This document shows positions 48,180 through 58,169 of a stretch of DNA of 64,000 nucleotides, one piece after another. Positions within the stretch are counted from its first letter, which is position 1; every line of letters starts with the position of its first letter. The notes below the pieces were generated by a model, which saw only the letters and a list, made by a program, of their open reading frames with translations, did no database searches and was not told where the DNA came from. The stretch is from assembly GCA_030549775.1 (NCBI GenBank), contig CM060175.1:6820564-6884563 (forward strand), in the 5' to 3' direction. This DNA comes from Tamarix chinensis (Eukaryota > Streptophyta > Magnoliopsida > Caryophyllales > Tamaricaceae). The translations under genes were made by a program, and so were the position numbers.

Positions 48180-48700
48180 ATAGCAAATCAACAAGTTCAA
48201 AAGGCGTATCTCCGTACATGTAGCAGACAGCAACAACAAAAGACAAAGTAGCAAACAAAAGCAGGAAGAATATTCGGCATCTTCTGTCACAAAGCAAAAG
48301 TACAAAACTCTTTTTCAAAAGACAAACAACATCTTTAGAAAAAGACAAGGCAAAAGGAGAGTATCTTCGGTCACAAAGAAAGAGCCGAATATACTTTTCA
48401 AAAAGCATCTTTTATCCAAGAAAGTAAATCGAACAAAAGAAAAGGCACCCAAAAGCAAAAGAAAGGAGGACAAAAGCATCTTCAGTCGAAAGAAGAGGTG
48501 AAGAACTTTTTACTTTAAAAAAGGAATGCTACTTTTACTATTTACTTTTAGTGGATTATTAACTAATTCACTTTATCAAAAGTTGTAAATTTACTTTTCA
48601 AAATGTAATCAAAACTTATGTCTATATTCTTAGAGGTCCCCTAGCTATAAAAGAGGACTTATGACTTCATTTGACAAGGTCGAAAAATTTTTAGAGAGAA
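48180..48700 (+). promoter_or_regulatory. 35S-like pararetroviral promoter relic
   Basis: A purine-rich region repeats GCATCTTC / AGTATCTTCGG / ACAAAAG-type motifs. It is followed by TATAAAA at 48646-48652 and then GAGGACTTATGACTTCATTT, an arrangement very like the caulimovirus 35S core (TATATAAGG, then TTCATTTCATTTGG). A primer-binding site lies about 260 bases downstream, as expected for this family. Confidence 0.6.
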
Positions 48701-48877
48701 ATACACTCTAATTGTCAACCGATCACTATTATAAATTTTGTAAAACTTACTTATATTTATAAAACTTCAAATCTTCAAAATCTTATCTTCTTTATATTTC
48801 TTACTCTTCATTTAATCTCCTATATATTCCTGTTATCCTATTATCCTTTCTAATCTTTATTTTCATATTCTTTAGTG

Positions 48878-48995
48878 TTTCTTATGTTCCCTCCAGGTCC
48901 TAGGGCATTATTGGTATCAAAGCCAACCAATCACTATTGATACCAACAATGATATGGAGGGAACAAAAGAAATACTTTCAGCTCTGATACCAACA
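48878..48995. repeat. Inverted repeat centred on a tRNA-Met primer-binding site
   Basis: TGGTATCAAAGCCA (48912-48925) matches the plant initiator-Met primer-binding consensus except at one base. It is followed by its inverted copy TTGATACCAA. Outer arms TGTTCCCTCCA and TGGAGGGAACA also pair, giving a fold-back of about 45 bp per arm with a deletion in the right arm. A further reversed site (AGCTCTGATACCAA) lies at 48979-48992. Confidence 0.7.
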
Positions 48996-49189
48996 AAACA
49001 CTATTTTAGTGAAGGTTTTATATGTCTTTATATATAATTAGGTTATGGTGCAAACCATTATGTAAAATATAAATATAGAAACAAATTCTAATAATAGAAT
49101 TAAACAAATAAAATGTTGAGATTAAATTTTAGAATGAAATATATAGAAAAAAATAGTGGCCTATATATATATAACCATAATTTAAATTT

Positions 49190-49294
49190 CAAAATATTCC
49201 AATTCTCATTTGATCCTTTCAAATCTTTATTTTCCTATTCCTCAGGTTTCATTGTGTTTCCTCAGATCTTATGGCGTTCCTAGTATCAGAGTCA
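49190..49294 (+). repeat. Second pararetroviral leader and primer-binding-site copy
   Basis: It repeats the end of the first leader (TTTCATTGTGTTTCCTCAGA against TTTCTTATGTTCCCTCCAGG). It ends in TAGTATCAGAGTCA, a primer-binding site with two changes. This suggests two genome copies or ends joined here. Confidence 0.55.
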
Positions 49295-49749
49295 AGAGGG
49301 AAATGTAATGAAAGTTTGTTCTTTCATAGCCTATTCTATTTATTTCTATCTGTAATTTCAAGTCCTTTAGAGTTTGATATGTCTAGAAATAAGTCATGTG
49401 GTAGGTAATAAGTCCAGTTCTTCAAGCTTCCATAAGAATTGCATGTGGTAGTGAATAAGAAAGACATGAATTTATTTTTCAGATCTTTCTCTTCCTCTTC
49501 CTCTAGTAGTAAAGAGTTTGTAGCATCTAAAAAAATGTAATAAATTCTGAAGAATATGAACTTGAAGATTTTCAATGATTAATTGCTAATTGGAAACTTT
49601 AAATTTTTAAAAGGAATTAATTTACAAAAATTCAAAATGGCCTCATTTTCCAACAAATTATGTCATTAAAACTAAAGAACGTGATATACAAATTACGAAC
49701 CCATTTAAAATAATAAAACTCCTTTCAAAATAATCCATGAAAAAACATA

Positions 49750-50350
49750 TCAAGGATGGATTTAAAGACAATTAAGCTTAGTTTAGGTAGGATTCAACCC
49801 TCTTACCCAAGAAGGCTTAAACACTTCCATTCTTGCTATTATGCAAGATGGTAGACTCAACAAATTTTATGATTCTATCATTGGAACTATTAAATATATT
49901 GTATGCAATGGTCTCATCTTTGTAACTATTATCCAAATTTCTCCCCTGCCTTGACAGACCCAAATCTTCTTCATTCCTTAACCTTATAAGTTAAAATTCA
50001 TGGATATGAAATGCTTGAAGGTTCCATACTAGTGACCATGATTTACCATGTCCACTATAAGGTTATAAAAACCGCATTTAAAACCAATGCAAAAATCCAA
50101 AGCATAAAAGGAGATACCCTAATGCTTTAAACTAATCCATCCAAAGCCAATATGGTTGTTCCGCAAACAATATGATGAAAAAAGGTAACTCTCCCAAATA
50201 ACTCGCTTCTTAAAAATGTTGCTCCTCCCCAAGACAACAAACAATAGCCTCCTACCACACCAAATACTAAAATAAGCCAAATTACCCAGTTTAATGATAA
50301 AACTGTAAAATTGAGTTTTAAAGAGCTCAAAGCCAACGATTTTCTCATGT
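49750..50350 (+). pseudogene. Movement-protein-like (30K superfamily) pararetroviral relic
   Basis: Fragments in order are ALTDPNLLHSLTL, VKIHGYEMLEGS, a YHVHYKVIKTAFK stretch, and SIKGDTLML. Near 50270-50350 is KLSFKELKANDFLMLP. The central segment has the style of the caulimovirid movement protein, which in a live virus forms tubules through plasmodesmata. Frameshifts and stops interrupt it throughout, so no product is expected. The domain name is by resemblance only. Confidence 0.5.
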
Positions 50351-50384
50351 TGCCTCAACATTTTCTATAATTGACCTAGGAAGA

Positions 50385-50786
50385 GTGCCAAATCTTCCCC
50401 CTATAATAAACCTTCCCTGTGACCAAAACATGTATTCCTTTTCAAATTTACCTAACACATCTTTCCAAACTTCAAATTACAAATTCAAAATTCCTCACTC
50501 GGTCTATAACAAACAGAGTCAACAAAAAAAAATTCCTAAAAAAGAGGAGCCTCCCTATATAACTCTTGAAATCCCTAGAACACCTCAAGAGATAAATTCT
50601 CCCCCTGATTCTCTAACTTATTCAAAAATAACAAAAAACTTAGTTAATATTTTTGAAAAAGATTTCCAAATAGACAAAAAATTCTATCAAAATGATTTTT
50701 ACTCTGATTATAATACAAAGAAAAGATCTTGGTTTTTTAAAAATTTTCTTAAACCAATGAAAAGAAATTCAAATAGAATTCTATAA
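50385..50786 (+). pseudogene. Lys/Pro-rich polyprotein piece of the pararetrovirus-like locus
   Basis: A 133-codon open stretch follows the movement-protein-like part. It is rich in Lys, Asn and Pro (QQKKIPKKEEPPYITLEIPR) and has no recognised domain. It probably represents the linker between the movement and capsid parts of the polyprotein. The following 150 bases read on in broken frames to the capsid-region copy at 50950. Confidence 0.4.
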
Positions 50787-50949
50787 CTTTCTACAGAACG
50801 AGAAAGTTCAAATTCTATTCTTTGATTGGTTCAAAATATATACCAAAAAAAAACAAAATTAATTTTCCTTTTCAAAAAATAAATCCAGTAACAAATAGAA
50901 ACAAATCTAAAACCTGACAAACATATAGAGGAACAATTCAATTTAATCA

Positions 50950-51300
50950 TCCTCCTCTCCAAAACATAAAAATGCCTAAGAAAAATGATAGTGAAAATGT
51001 TAAAAACATTCCCCTTCAAAATAACTTCACAAATATACATTTAAACACAATTGGATCATAATTGAAAAAATTAGATAAAAAAATTCAAAAAACTATTCTT
51101 TCTGCTTTTCAAATCACATCAGTACCTCAAAACTTAGAAAATAAAAGACTACCATCTTAAAACCCTTTGAAGTATCAAAATATAGTCAACAAAACATCCA
51201 AGGTGGAAAAACTGAATTTCTCCAGGCCATAAAAACCCAACTTAGTCAAATTACACCAACCTCTTCTAACCAAATTCAAATTCCTAAAACCCCTAAATTT
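50950..51300 (+). repeat. Inverted-repeat arm 1: capsid-region stretch, plus orientation
   Basis: The translation contains AFQITSVPQNLENKR and TQLSQI / TSSNQIQI, the same words as the minus-strand frame at 52021-52524. The arm ends abruptly at 51300 where a purine-rich, unrelated sequence starts. Confidence 0.8.
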
Positions 51301-51660
51301 CTAAGGGTTGGTGGGAGGAAGAAGAATAAGGGGCTGGATCGGCCGGTCAAGGAAAAGAAAAAGAAAGAAAAGAAAGGGGAGAGAAATAGGCGGGCGAAGG
51401 AGGAGAAAGAAGAAAAAAGATGATGCAGGCTTGGCCGTGCAGGCAGAGAAGAAAGGCAGGGGAGTTGGGCCGACAGGCGTGGCCCAATCCTAGCAGGAGG
51501 AGGAGGAGGAGAAAAAGAAAAAATAAAAGGTAGAAAAGAACAATAGGTTAGTTGGGATTTTTAGGATATTTTGATATTTTTGAATAATTAAAAATAATAA
51601 AAATTAGTATAATAATAATTAATTTTTTATATTAATTTTGCAAATAATAATTAAATTTTT
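51300..51660. other. G/A-rich then AT-rich segment between the viral arms
   Basis: GGAGGAGGAGGAGAAAAAG-type sequence gives a Lys/Arg-rich frame (51308-51493). AT-rich DNA with a repeated AATAATAATTAAATTTTT-like element follows. It resembles the G-rich end of TGTAACACCC-family elements but lacks their terminus, so its origin is unresolved. Confidence 0.4.
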
Positions 51661-51664
51661 TATA

Positions 51665-52620
51665 TTAATTTAGAAAAGTATTTTTATACCATTTGAAATC
51701 ACTGAAATGGTTGCAACGAAGGTTTGAAAGTAATTCAACATTCTTATCTTTGAAATGAGAAGGGTCTCCAACAAAGTGGAGTGATATTGATAATATGAGA
51801 GATGCAACAACATCAGAACAGACATCACCATTTATGAATATGATGTCTTCATCTTCATCCATCTTAACAACGTCAAGAATGAAACTTTATTCTTCTAGGA
51901 TAAGATGGAAATCCCACCAACCCTTAAGCTGTCCAAAAATCCTGCAATCAAGAGTTTTGCAATAGCTTTATCAGAAGTACTAGTTTGAATTTTGTAGGCA
52001 TTTGTAGTAGCCATGCTCATTTATTGAAGAAGGTTCAGAATGTTATATTTTGACATTCCATCAATGTTCCATTCGTATAAGGATGAGGCTTTATAGTTTG
52101 GTTGGACTAACTTATTTGGTTTGACTTCAAGGTTTAAGTTAGGAGCAGTTTGTCTAAAAATCATGGCTCTAGAAGAAGAAGAGGGTAAACCCTTTTCATA
52201 CAGACAAGAGAGAGTAGGTTCCTCAATCTTATCGCTATCAGTTTGTTTGGTTTGGCCTATAGTATTTATTTGTGAATTTAGGTTAAGGGTTTCAAGAATT
52301 TGAATTTGATTAGAAGAGGTTGGTGCAATTTGACTAAGTTGGGTTTTTATGGCTCGAAAAATTTCATTTTTTCCAACTTGGATGTTTTGTTGATTATGTT
52401 TTGATACTTCAAAGGGTTTGAAGATTGATAATCTTTTATTTTCTAAGTTTTGAGGTACTGATGTAATTTGAAAAACAGGAAGAATAATTTTTAGAATTTG
52501 TTTATCTAATTTTATCAATTGCAATCTAATTGTATTTAAATATATGTTTGTAAAGTTATTTTAAAGGAGAATATTTTTAACATTTTTACCATCGTTTTCC
52601 TTAGCCATCGTTAAAGGTTT
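51665..52620 (-). pseudogene. Capsid-region pararetroviral relic, minus strand
   Basis: A 167-codon open stretch (52524-52021) ends with SSLYEWNIDGMSKYNILNLL. Beyond a break the same strand continues with AIAKLLIAGF and a GWWDF-type motif. Then comes 51862-51665, with LHFVGDPSHFKDKNVELLSN and CNHFSDFKWYKNTF. This order matches the region ahead of the zinc finger in caulimovirid-like capsid proteins. Stops and a frameshift near 51930 disrupt it. The first third is the mirror copy of 50950-51300. Confidence 0.6.
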
Positions 52621-52729
52621 TAATTCTAGTATGTTTTCACCGGAAGATATTTTTATATTTTAGAGTGGAGGATGATCAAATTCAAATCAAAACCTACCGA
52701 AAACGTTATCAAAGCCAACCAATAAATGA

Positions 52730-54080
52730 TAGACCCACCTTTAAATCGATCCAAATCTGCCCAATGATGACCGGGGCAGGAGCCAATTCATTGATCTCCT
52801 AAATTAGTTGATTACCCCCAACCTCTTAGAGTCGGAAATTTTAATTATACATATCGACTCCTTCAGCAGTATCTATTCATCATCTATCATGACCAATGTT
52901 TTATACATATACCCAACTAACACACTTATGGGCTATACAATACTCCTTCACAACCGAAGAGGATAGAACCAGCCATCACGTCTCGGTGGTGGTTTGCCTT
53001 TCTCCGAAAATTGATTTTATTGTTTTTTTATTTTTCCTTTTATTAATGGAAAGTTATGGCGGTACCTTGGTCTTTGTTGGAGGTGCAGCGATTGGTACAG
53101 AAAGGTAGTGGACAGCCCCTAGTGGACATGGTGGTTGTGCCGGGAATTCGTGATAATAGTTAATAGTTAATGGGTTGACCATGAAGGGAAGACGATATGG
53201 TAATTACACAAAAGTCTTATTTCTGCTGCCTTTAAAAGACGGTCGGCAGGTGTTTCGATAATAAAATTTAATTTTTAATATTTTTTAATATATATTAATA
53301 TAAAAATATAATAAATTTATTTTTTATATTTTTATAAATATAATAAATAAATAATTTGAGAAAAATTAATAATGAAAATTTATGTTTAAAATATGTAGTG
53401 ATAGCTTTTGTTTAACATAGTTATTGTGTAATCATTAAAATCTATTTCAATATTTCATGTATTTGAATGGCTAAGACCAAAAGTTAGCCATCAAAGGCTA
53501 TATTCTCCCGTTGCGGTGGGCATTTGACCGCCAGATTCTACAAAATCTTTAATTTCCGAAACCCAGCCTTGATCCATAAATGTGTCCGACGTATTATGAA
53601 CAATGAGAACGCAATCCGTCCGTGGAGAGATAATTGTTGCAGAAAAAAACATAACATTTCATATGTCACTAATTTCAAGTTAAGGAAACTTACCAATTAT
53701 TTTTTATGGACTTCGGAAGTGTATCTCTCTGTGATGGGATGTTGGCTAAGCACTCTGATCCGTTAGATATCATTAAGATAAGCATACATATGAAAACGGC
53801 TAATGGCGAACATACATGTTTTCTTCTGAGAGGATTGTTGGCTTGGCTTTGATTGATTGCATAGCACTTAAAAGACATTGTTCCATCTGATTTGTGTTTT
53901 TGGTCGGTCTTCATTGGAATGGACTAGATTTTCAATTTCATTGGGAAATCCGATTCGAAAAATGCTATCAAATGGGGCATCGGGAGAGAAGAAGATCCCT
54001 GGAGGAGTGGCTGTCTTCTTAACTTCAGTAGAGATTAAAAGGGTTCTTGGCCGGTGATTTAATTTGTGCAGAGGAGTAGA
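52730..54080. other. Intergenic DNA without a supported gene
   Basis: Only short frames occur (for example 53524-53766, 80 codons). GTTATCAAAGCCAACCAAT at 52704-52722, just before this stretch, echoes the pararetroviral primer-binding leader. NSNVVDALSG near 54085 resembles the end of a Ty3/gypsy RNase H domain, too short to call. Confidence 0.4.
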
Positions 54081-54155
54081 AATTCTAATGTGGTTGATGC
54101 CCTTTCAGGTTTACCGTAGAATTATTGCGGCTTTTGTTGCTTGGTTGTGAGATTT

Positions 54156-54600
54156 TGTCCGTTCTATTTATTTTACTCCGTCATTTCTCTAGATCCTTCT
54201 CGAATGGTGTAGAAGGATCAAGGATGTTCAACATAATAGTTCATATTTGTGATCCATGTGTCGTTTTTTAGTTGATTAATTATCAAAACGTACAACGAAA
54301 AAATATGATCAAGAGGGAAATGAGTAGATATATGAACCGAAATTATTTTGTGATCCATGTGTCGTTTTTTAGTTGATTAATTATTTTACTCCGTCATTTC
54401 TCTAGATTTTGTCCGTTCTATTTATTTTACTCCGTCATTTCTCTAGATCCTTCTCGAATGGTGTAGAAGGATCAAGGATGTTCAACATAATAGTTCACAT
54501 TTGTGATCCATGTATCGTTTTTTAGTTGATTAATTATCAAAACGTACAACAAAAAAATATGATGAAGAGGGAAATGAGTAGATATATGAACCAAAACGAA
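54156..54600. repeat. Direct duplication of ~190 bp with an extra partial copy
   Basis: 54156-54345 and 54406-54595 share TTTTACTCCGTCATTTCTCT, CTCGAATGGTGTAGAAGGAT and GAGGGAAATGAGTAGATAT in the same order. Between them is a short extra repeat of GTGTCGTTTTTTAGTTGATT and ACTCCGTCATTTCTCTAG. The copies are nearly identical, so the event is young. Confidence 0.9.
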
Positions 54601-54779
54601 GATGATGAAGAAGAAAATTAAGAATTTACTCAGATAACTAGAAGCTTCAGAATATGATGGTGTGAAATTAAGGGTTAAGGTTTCACGAAATAAAGAGGAA
54701 AGTTTTTCTTCTGTGTTGTTTGTGAAAAATTTTGGCCGAAATAAAAAGTTTGGCGGTAGGAGTAAAAATTTTGGACGTC

Positions 54780-55525
54780 AGGGAAAAGAGTACCATGGGC
54801 GATAAAATATATAACTGTTGCCCAAACTTATTTTTGTGCAACGAGACTAATTTTGTTGCCCTTATTATTATATCAAATAATATTTCTTATATATCAGAAA
54901 TTGATTTTTCGTTTAGGTTTCGGGGGCGCTGCCCCTTTGAACCCCGCCCGTTGTCCGGCCAACGGGACCACCGCCAGGGGCGCTTCGTGCCCCCTTATTT
55001 AATAAAAAAATTAACATATATAATTTGAACAAATACACATTTCAACATAGTCTTATAATTTTATGTTTTTATTTGAGCATAAAACGAGTGCACTTCCTAT
55101 ATTAAATATACCATAAAAGTGCTAATTTAAAAATTTTCAACAACCATTTGCTAAAGTATGGGCAACGAAAAAATAATATTGTTGCCCAACACTGAATTAT
55201 GGGCAACAAAAAAATTAAATCATAGCCCAAAAGTGAAGTATAGGCAACAAAAAAATAAAATCGTGGCACAAACTACATTATGTGCAACAAAAAATAATAT
55301 CATTGCCCAAAGGTTTTTCCACTATAACAAAGGGTAACGATTATAAAAGTTTGTTGCCCTAAAGAAAATAAGGACAATGATTATAAAAATTTGTTGCCTT
55401 AAAGAAAAAAAGGACAACAATATACTTTCATCGCCCAAAATAGAACTAAAGGCAACAAAAGTTGTTTTGTCACCCTATTATCATAGAAATCGTCGCCCAA
55501 ACTTATTTTTCTTGTTGTGAAGATA
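54780..55525. mobile_element. Non-autonomous DNA element remnant with GGGCAAC repeats
   Basis: The unit GGGCAACNAAAA, or its complement TTGTTGCCC, recurs more than ten times (for example 54815, 55165, 55200, 55290, 55325, 55440). This looks like subterminal transposase-binding repeats. The right edge TTTTTCTTGTTGTGAAG (55504-55520) resembles a CACTA-like terminus (CACAACAAGAAAAA reversed). No matching left terminus or target duplication was found, so class and limits are uncertain. Confidence 0.45.
54905..54995. other. GC-rich block in AT-rich DNA
   Basis: About 90 bases at roughly 70% G+C contain GGGGGCGCTGCCCC near the left edge and GGGGCGCTTCGTGCCCCC near the right. Both can fold into short stems. 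The middle has CCCCGCCCGTTGTCCGGCC. It stands out sharply from its surroundings and interrupts the GGGCAAC-repeat element. Confidence 0.7.
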
Positions 55526-57060
55526 GTGTGGGTTTTCTCGATAATTTTGATTTTTCGTGATAATGAAAATTATATATCTAAATTAAAAAATAACGTTTAA
55601 AAACATAAGAAATTGAACTGTCATACAATTATTTTAAATGAAATCTAAGACCAGCGCTTTGGGCGACAAATATATAGAAAATTAGATATATAATAATATT
55701 AAAACGATAGTTATTGTGATTGTCTGCTTTTCTAAAAATATTCTAGAGCCCCATAATTTCAATCAGACGCGTATATGGAAAGTTGGATAAATAATAATGA
55801 TAATGGTTAGAAAATTAGATAATTAATATGGAGCCCAATAATACCAATCAAACACATATATGGAAAGTTGGATAGATAATGATGATGATGATGATGATTA
55901 TAACCATCAAAAGTTAATGTAGTTCATCTAATCTATATAAAATTTAATTTGATATAATTTAAGAAATTTATCAATCTGACTCGATATAAATCTGACTCAA
56001 ATTATTCGATCCAATATTATTTCAAATATAAGTGACTAAATCTAATCCGTAATCCGACATTAACTTAACTCAATCCGTTATTAACTTGACTTATCACCAA
56101 CTCGATCTGTTATCAATCTAATCTATAATCAACCTGACTTGTTATCAACTCAACCAAAATCGACAAAATGAAATTCGATATTAATCAATTATAATAAGAA
56201 AAAAAATACAAATGTCTTATTATTTATTTAAAACTTTTAAAAATATATTATTGTATAAATTTTACTTATTTTTCTTACTTTTATTGGAGATATTTATTCA
56301 CCAATAATATTTTAATTTTATCAAAATTTTCACGTAAAAATACAACAATAAAAAGTTATAATAATATAAAAATAGTAATTAATAATAAATTATTAATCAT
56401 ATACTTACATAAAATCAAACTTAATGCTTACTTACGAAGTTAATGGATTAGATTAATTTTGATGGTCAATATATGATTTGATCTAAATTCAAAGTGATTT
56501 AATTTACGATTAGATAGGTACGAATCTAACCCAATCTATCAAAACAAAAAAAAGATCACATTCGTCAAGTCAACATAAACCTAATAGTCAAATTAACTAT
56601 AATACAAAATTACTCGAATATAAGATTGATCAACCCAAATCCGACCCGATATAATAAGCTAATCCGAAATAAACCGAACCCGACTTGACCCATTAGATTC
56701 ATCTGATATAATCCGTAGCTACAATGACTCGAATTAGACTCAATTCAAATAATAAGGTCATCCAAGCTCAAAATATTATGATCTAATAAATTAATCCGAA
56801 ATAAATCAAATTCTACGTAACTTAATATATTTATCTTATATAAATTTAAATCTACAATTATCCAAATTCAATTCAATTTGAATTATAAATTACTCCAAAA
56901 TAATCTAAATCTAAAAAATCCAACCTAACTTATGAGTGATCTGTAAAAAAAAAAAAATAGATCCAAAAATAACCTGATCTATTATAATCCTATCGGAACG
57001 AGACCCATCCGACCCAGTTAACACGTATAATTCAGATTTAGTATAGGTCTTCGTCAAAAG
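55526..57060. other. AT-rich intergenic DNA with degenerate short repeats
   Basis: It contains a GATGAT run (55877-55898). From 55975 to 57030 there are many degenerate copies of words such as AATCCGAAATAA, CGACTTGACC and AACTTGACTTATCA, suggesting an old tandem array. There are no genes. Confidence 0.5.
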
Positions 57061-57192
57061 GAACCATATTAAATTTCTTCCTCATGGCTGGCTGTCACTT
57101 TTATACTAGGATTGGGCAACGTAACAAACCAAAGAAGTTGGTGGAACCTTCGTGACTTCTCCATTTTGAGCTCAACGGTCGACCAGCTGACA

Positions 57193-57997
57193 TCACGACA
57201 CGTCCCCTTACGTGCCCAACTTGGCCCAGCATAGCTTTATGGCCATACATTGGATGTATCATATCATGATGGAGACATGGCGCCTGCTTTAGTAATTTCG
57301 TAAGGGTAAATAAATTCATTTTATTACTTGTTTGATTACCTTTGATCGTGAACTTTTACATAATATAAAACAAAATAAAGTAGTTATAAATATTTATAAT
57401 TAAAAAAGTAATGAATTATTTCTATTGAACGGTCGCGGCTGAGTAGAGAAGAAAATACATTTAAGTACTGAAGGTTGGCTACCTTAAAAAAAATTACCAC
57501 CTCACAAATGTATGCTCCTAAAACAAGAGTCATTAAGTGGGAAAATTATTAAGTGCAGCGTCTGCATGAGAGCATGGTTTACACGCAATTATAACTCTAA
57601 TACATTTATTTATGATGTATTTTTAATATTTTTAAAATATATTTATAATTAATTATGTTCTGTTTATAATTTTTTTAGATATAATAAAAAAAAATATTAG
57701 TATATATCTGCTATAATTATAGTGTATATATAAGTGATTATATTATACCTATAATTATAAAAATATATCTAAAAAATAATACTAAAGGTGTGGCCGGAGA
57801 TGCACCATACTCCAACCGTACGCAATGAAGTCTGGAATGACTGTCCAATATGGAGTCCAACGCTCCGCCCAATGCCAATATGTGTTGACATATTAGCCAC
57901 GTGAAGCCTTCCCACTCTCTTTCTTCCTTTTCCTTTTCCCCCAACGACGTGGAGCTAAAACGTCCATCGCTTGCTCTAGGGTCCTCGTCTTATAAAT
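57193..57997 (+). promoter_or_regulatory. ELIP gene 2 promoter: ACGT elements, G-box, shared 19-bp block, TATA box
   Basis: Proximal elements are a G-box CACGTG (57898-57903), the block ACGACGTGGAGCTAAAACG (57944-57962) and TATAAATA at 57991. The last base of GAGCTAAAA is followed by 30 bases before the TATA box, exactly as in the ELIP gene 1 promoter. ACGACACGTCC and TTACGTGCCC near 57193-57218 are further ACGT-core motifs. Light and ABA or stress control is inferred from these motif types. Confidence 0.75.
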
Positions 57998-58169
57998 ACC
58001 CTGCTGCGCTCCGCATAAACTCACATCAGTGCAGTGCGTAGTACCACAACGATAATAAGTTTAATCCGCATACTTTGTTGAGCTCTATCCTAGCTTCTCT
58101 CCCCAATAGAAGTGATCGTACACATTCATATACCAGACTTTCAGTAAGCTCGGCTGTTAAATTAGAACT

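Larger units (their letters stand above)
47190..52730. mobile_element. Endogenous pararetrovirus-like (Caulimoviridae) locus, rearranged
   Basis: The locus combines a coding relic (47240-48150), a 35S-like promoter and leader (48180-48925), initiator-Met tRNA primer-binding-site sequences, a movement-protein-like relic (49750-50350), a Lys-rich polyprotein piece (50385-50786), and a capsid-region stretch present twice in opposite orientations. No reverse transcriptase or protease was recognised. All frames are broken and partly inverted, so this is a fossil. The closest type appears to be the single-polyprotein endogenous caulimovirids (petuvirus or florendovirus-like). That placement is from memory of motif style, without a search. 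Confidence 0.65.

Noticed and set aside
53524..53914. 80- and 74-codon frames on opposite strands
   Set aside because: No recognisable domain, no conserved partner copy and no promoter context.
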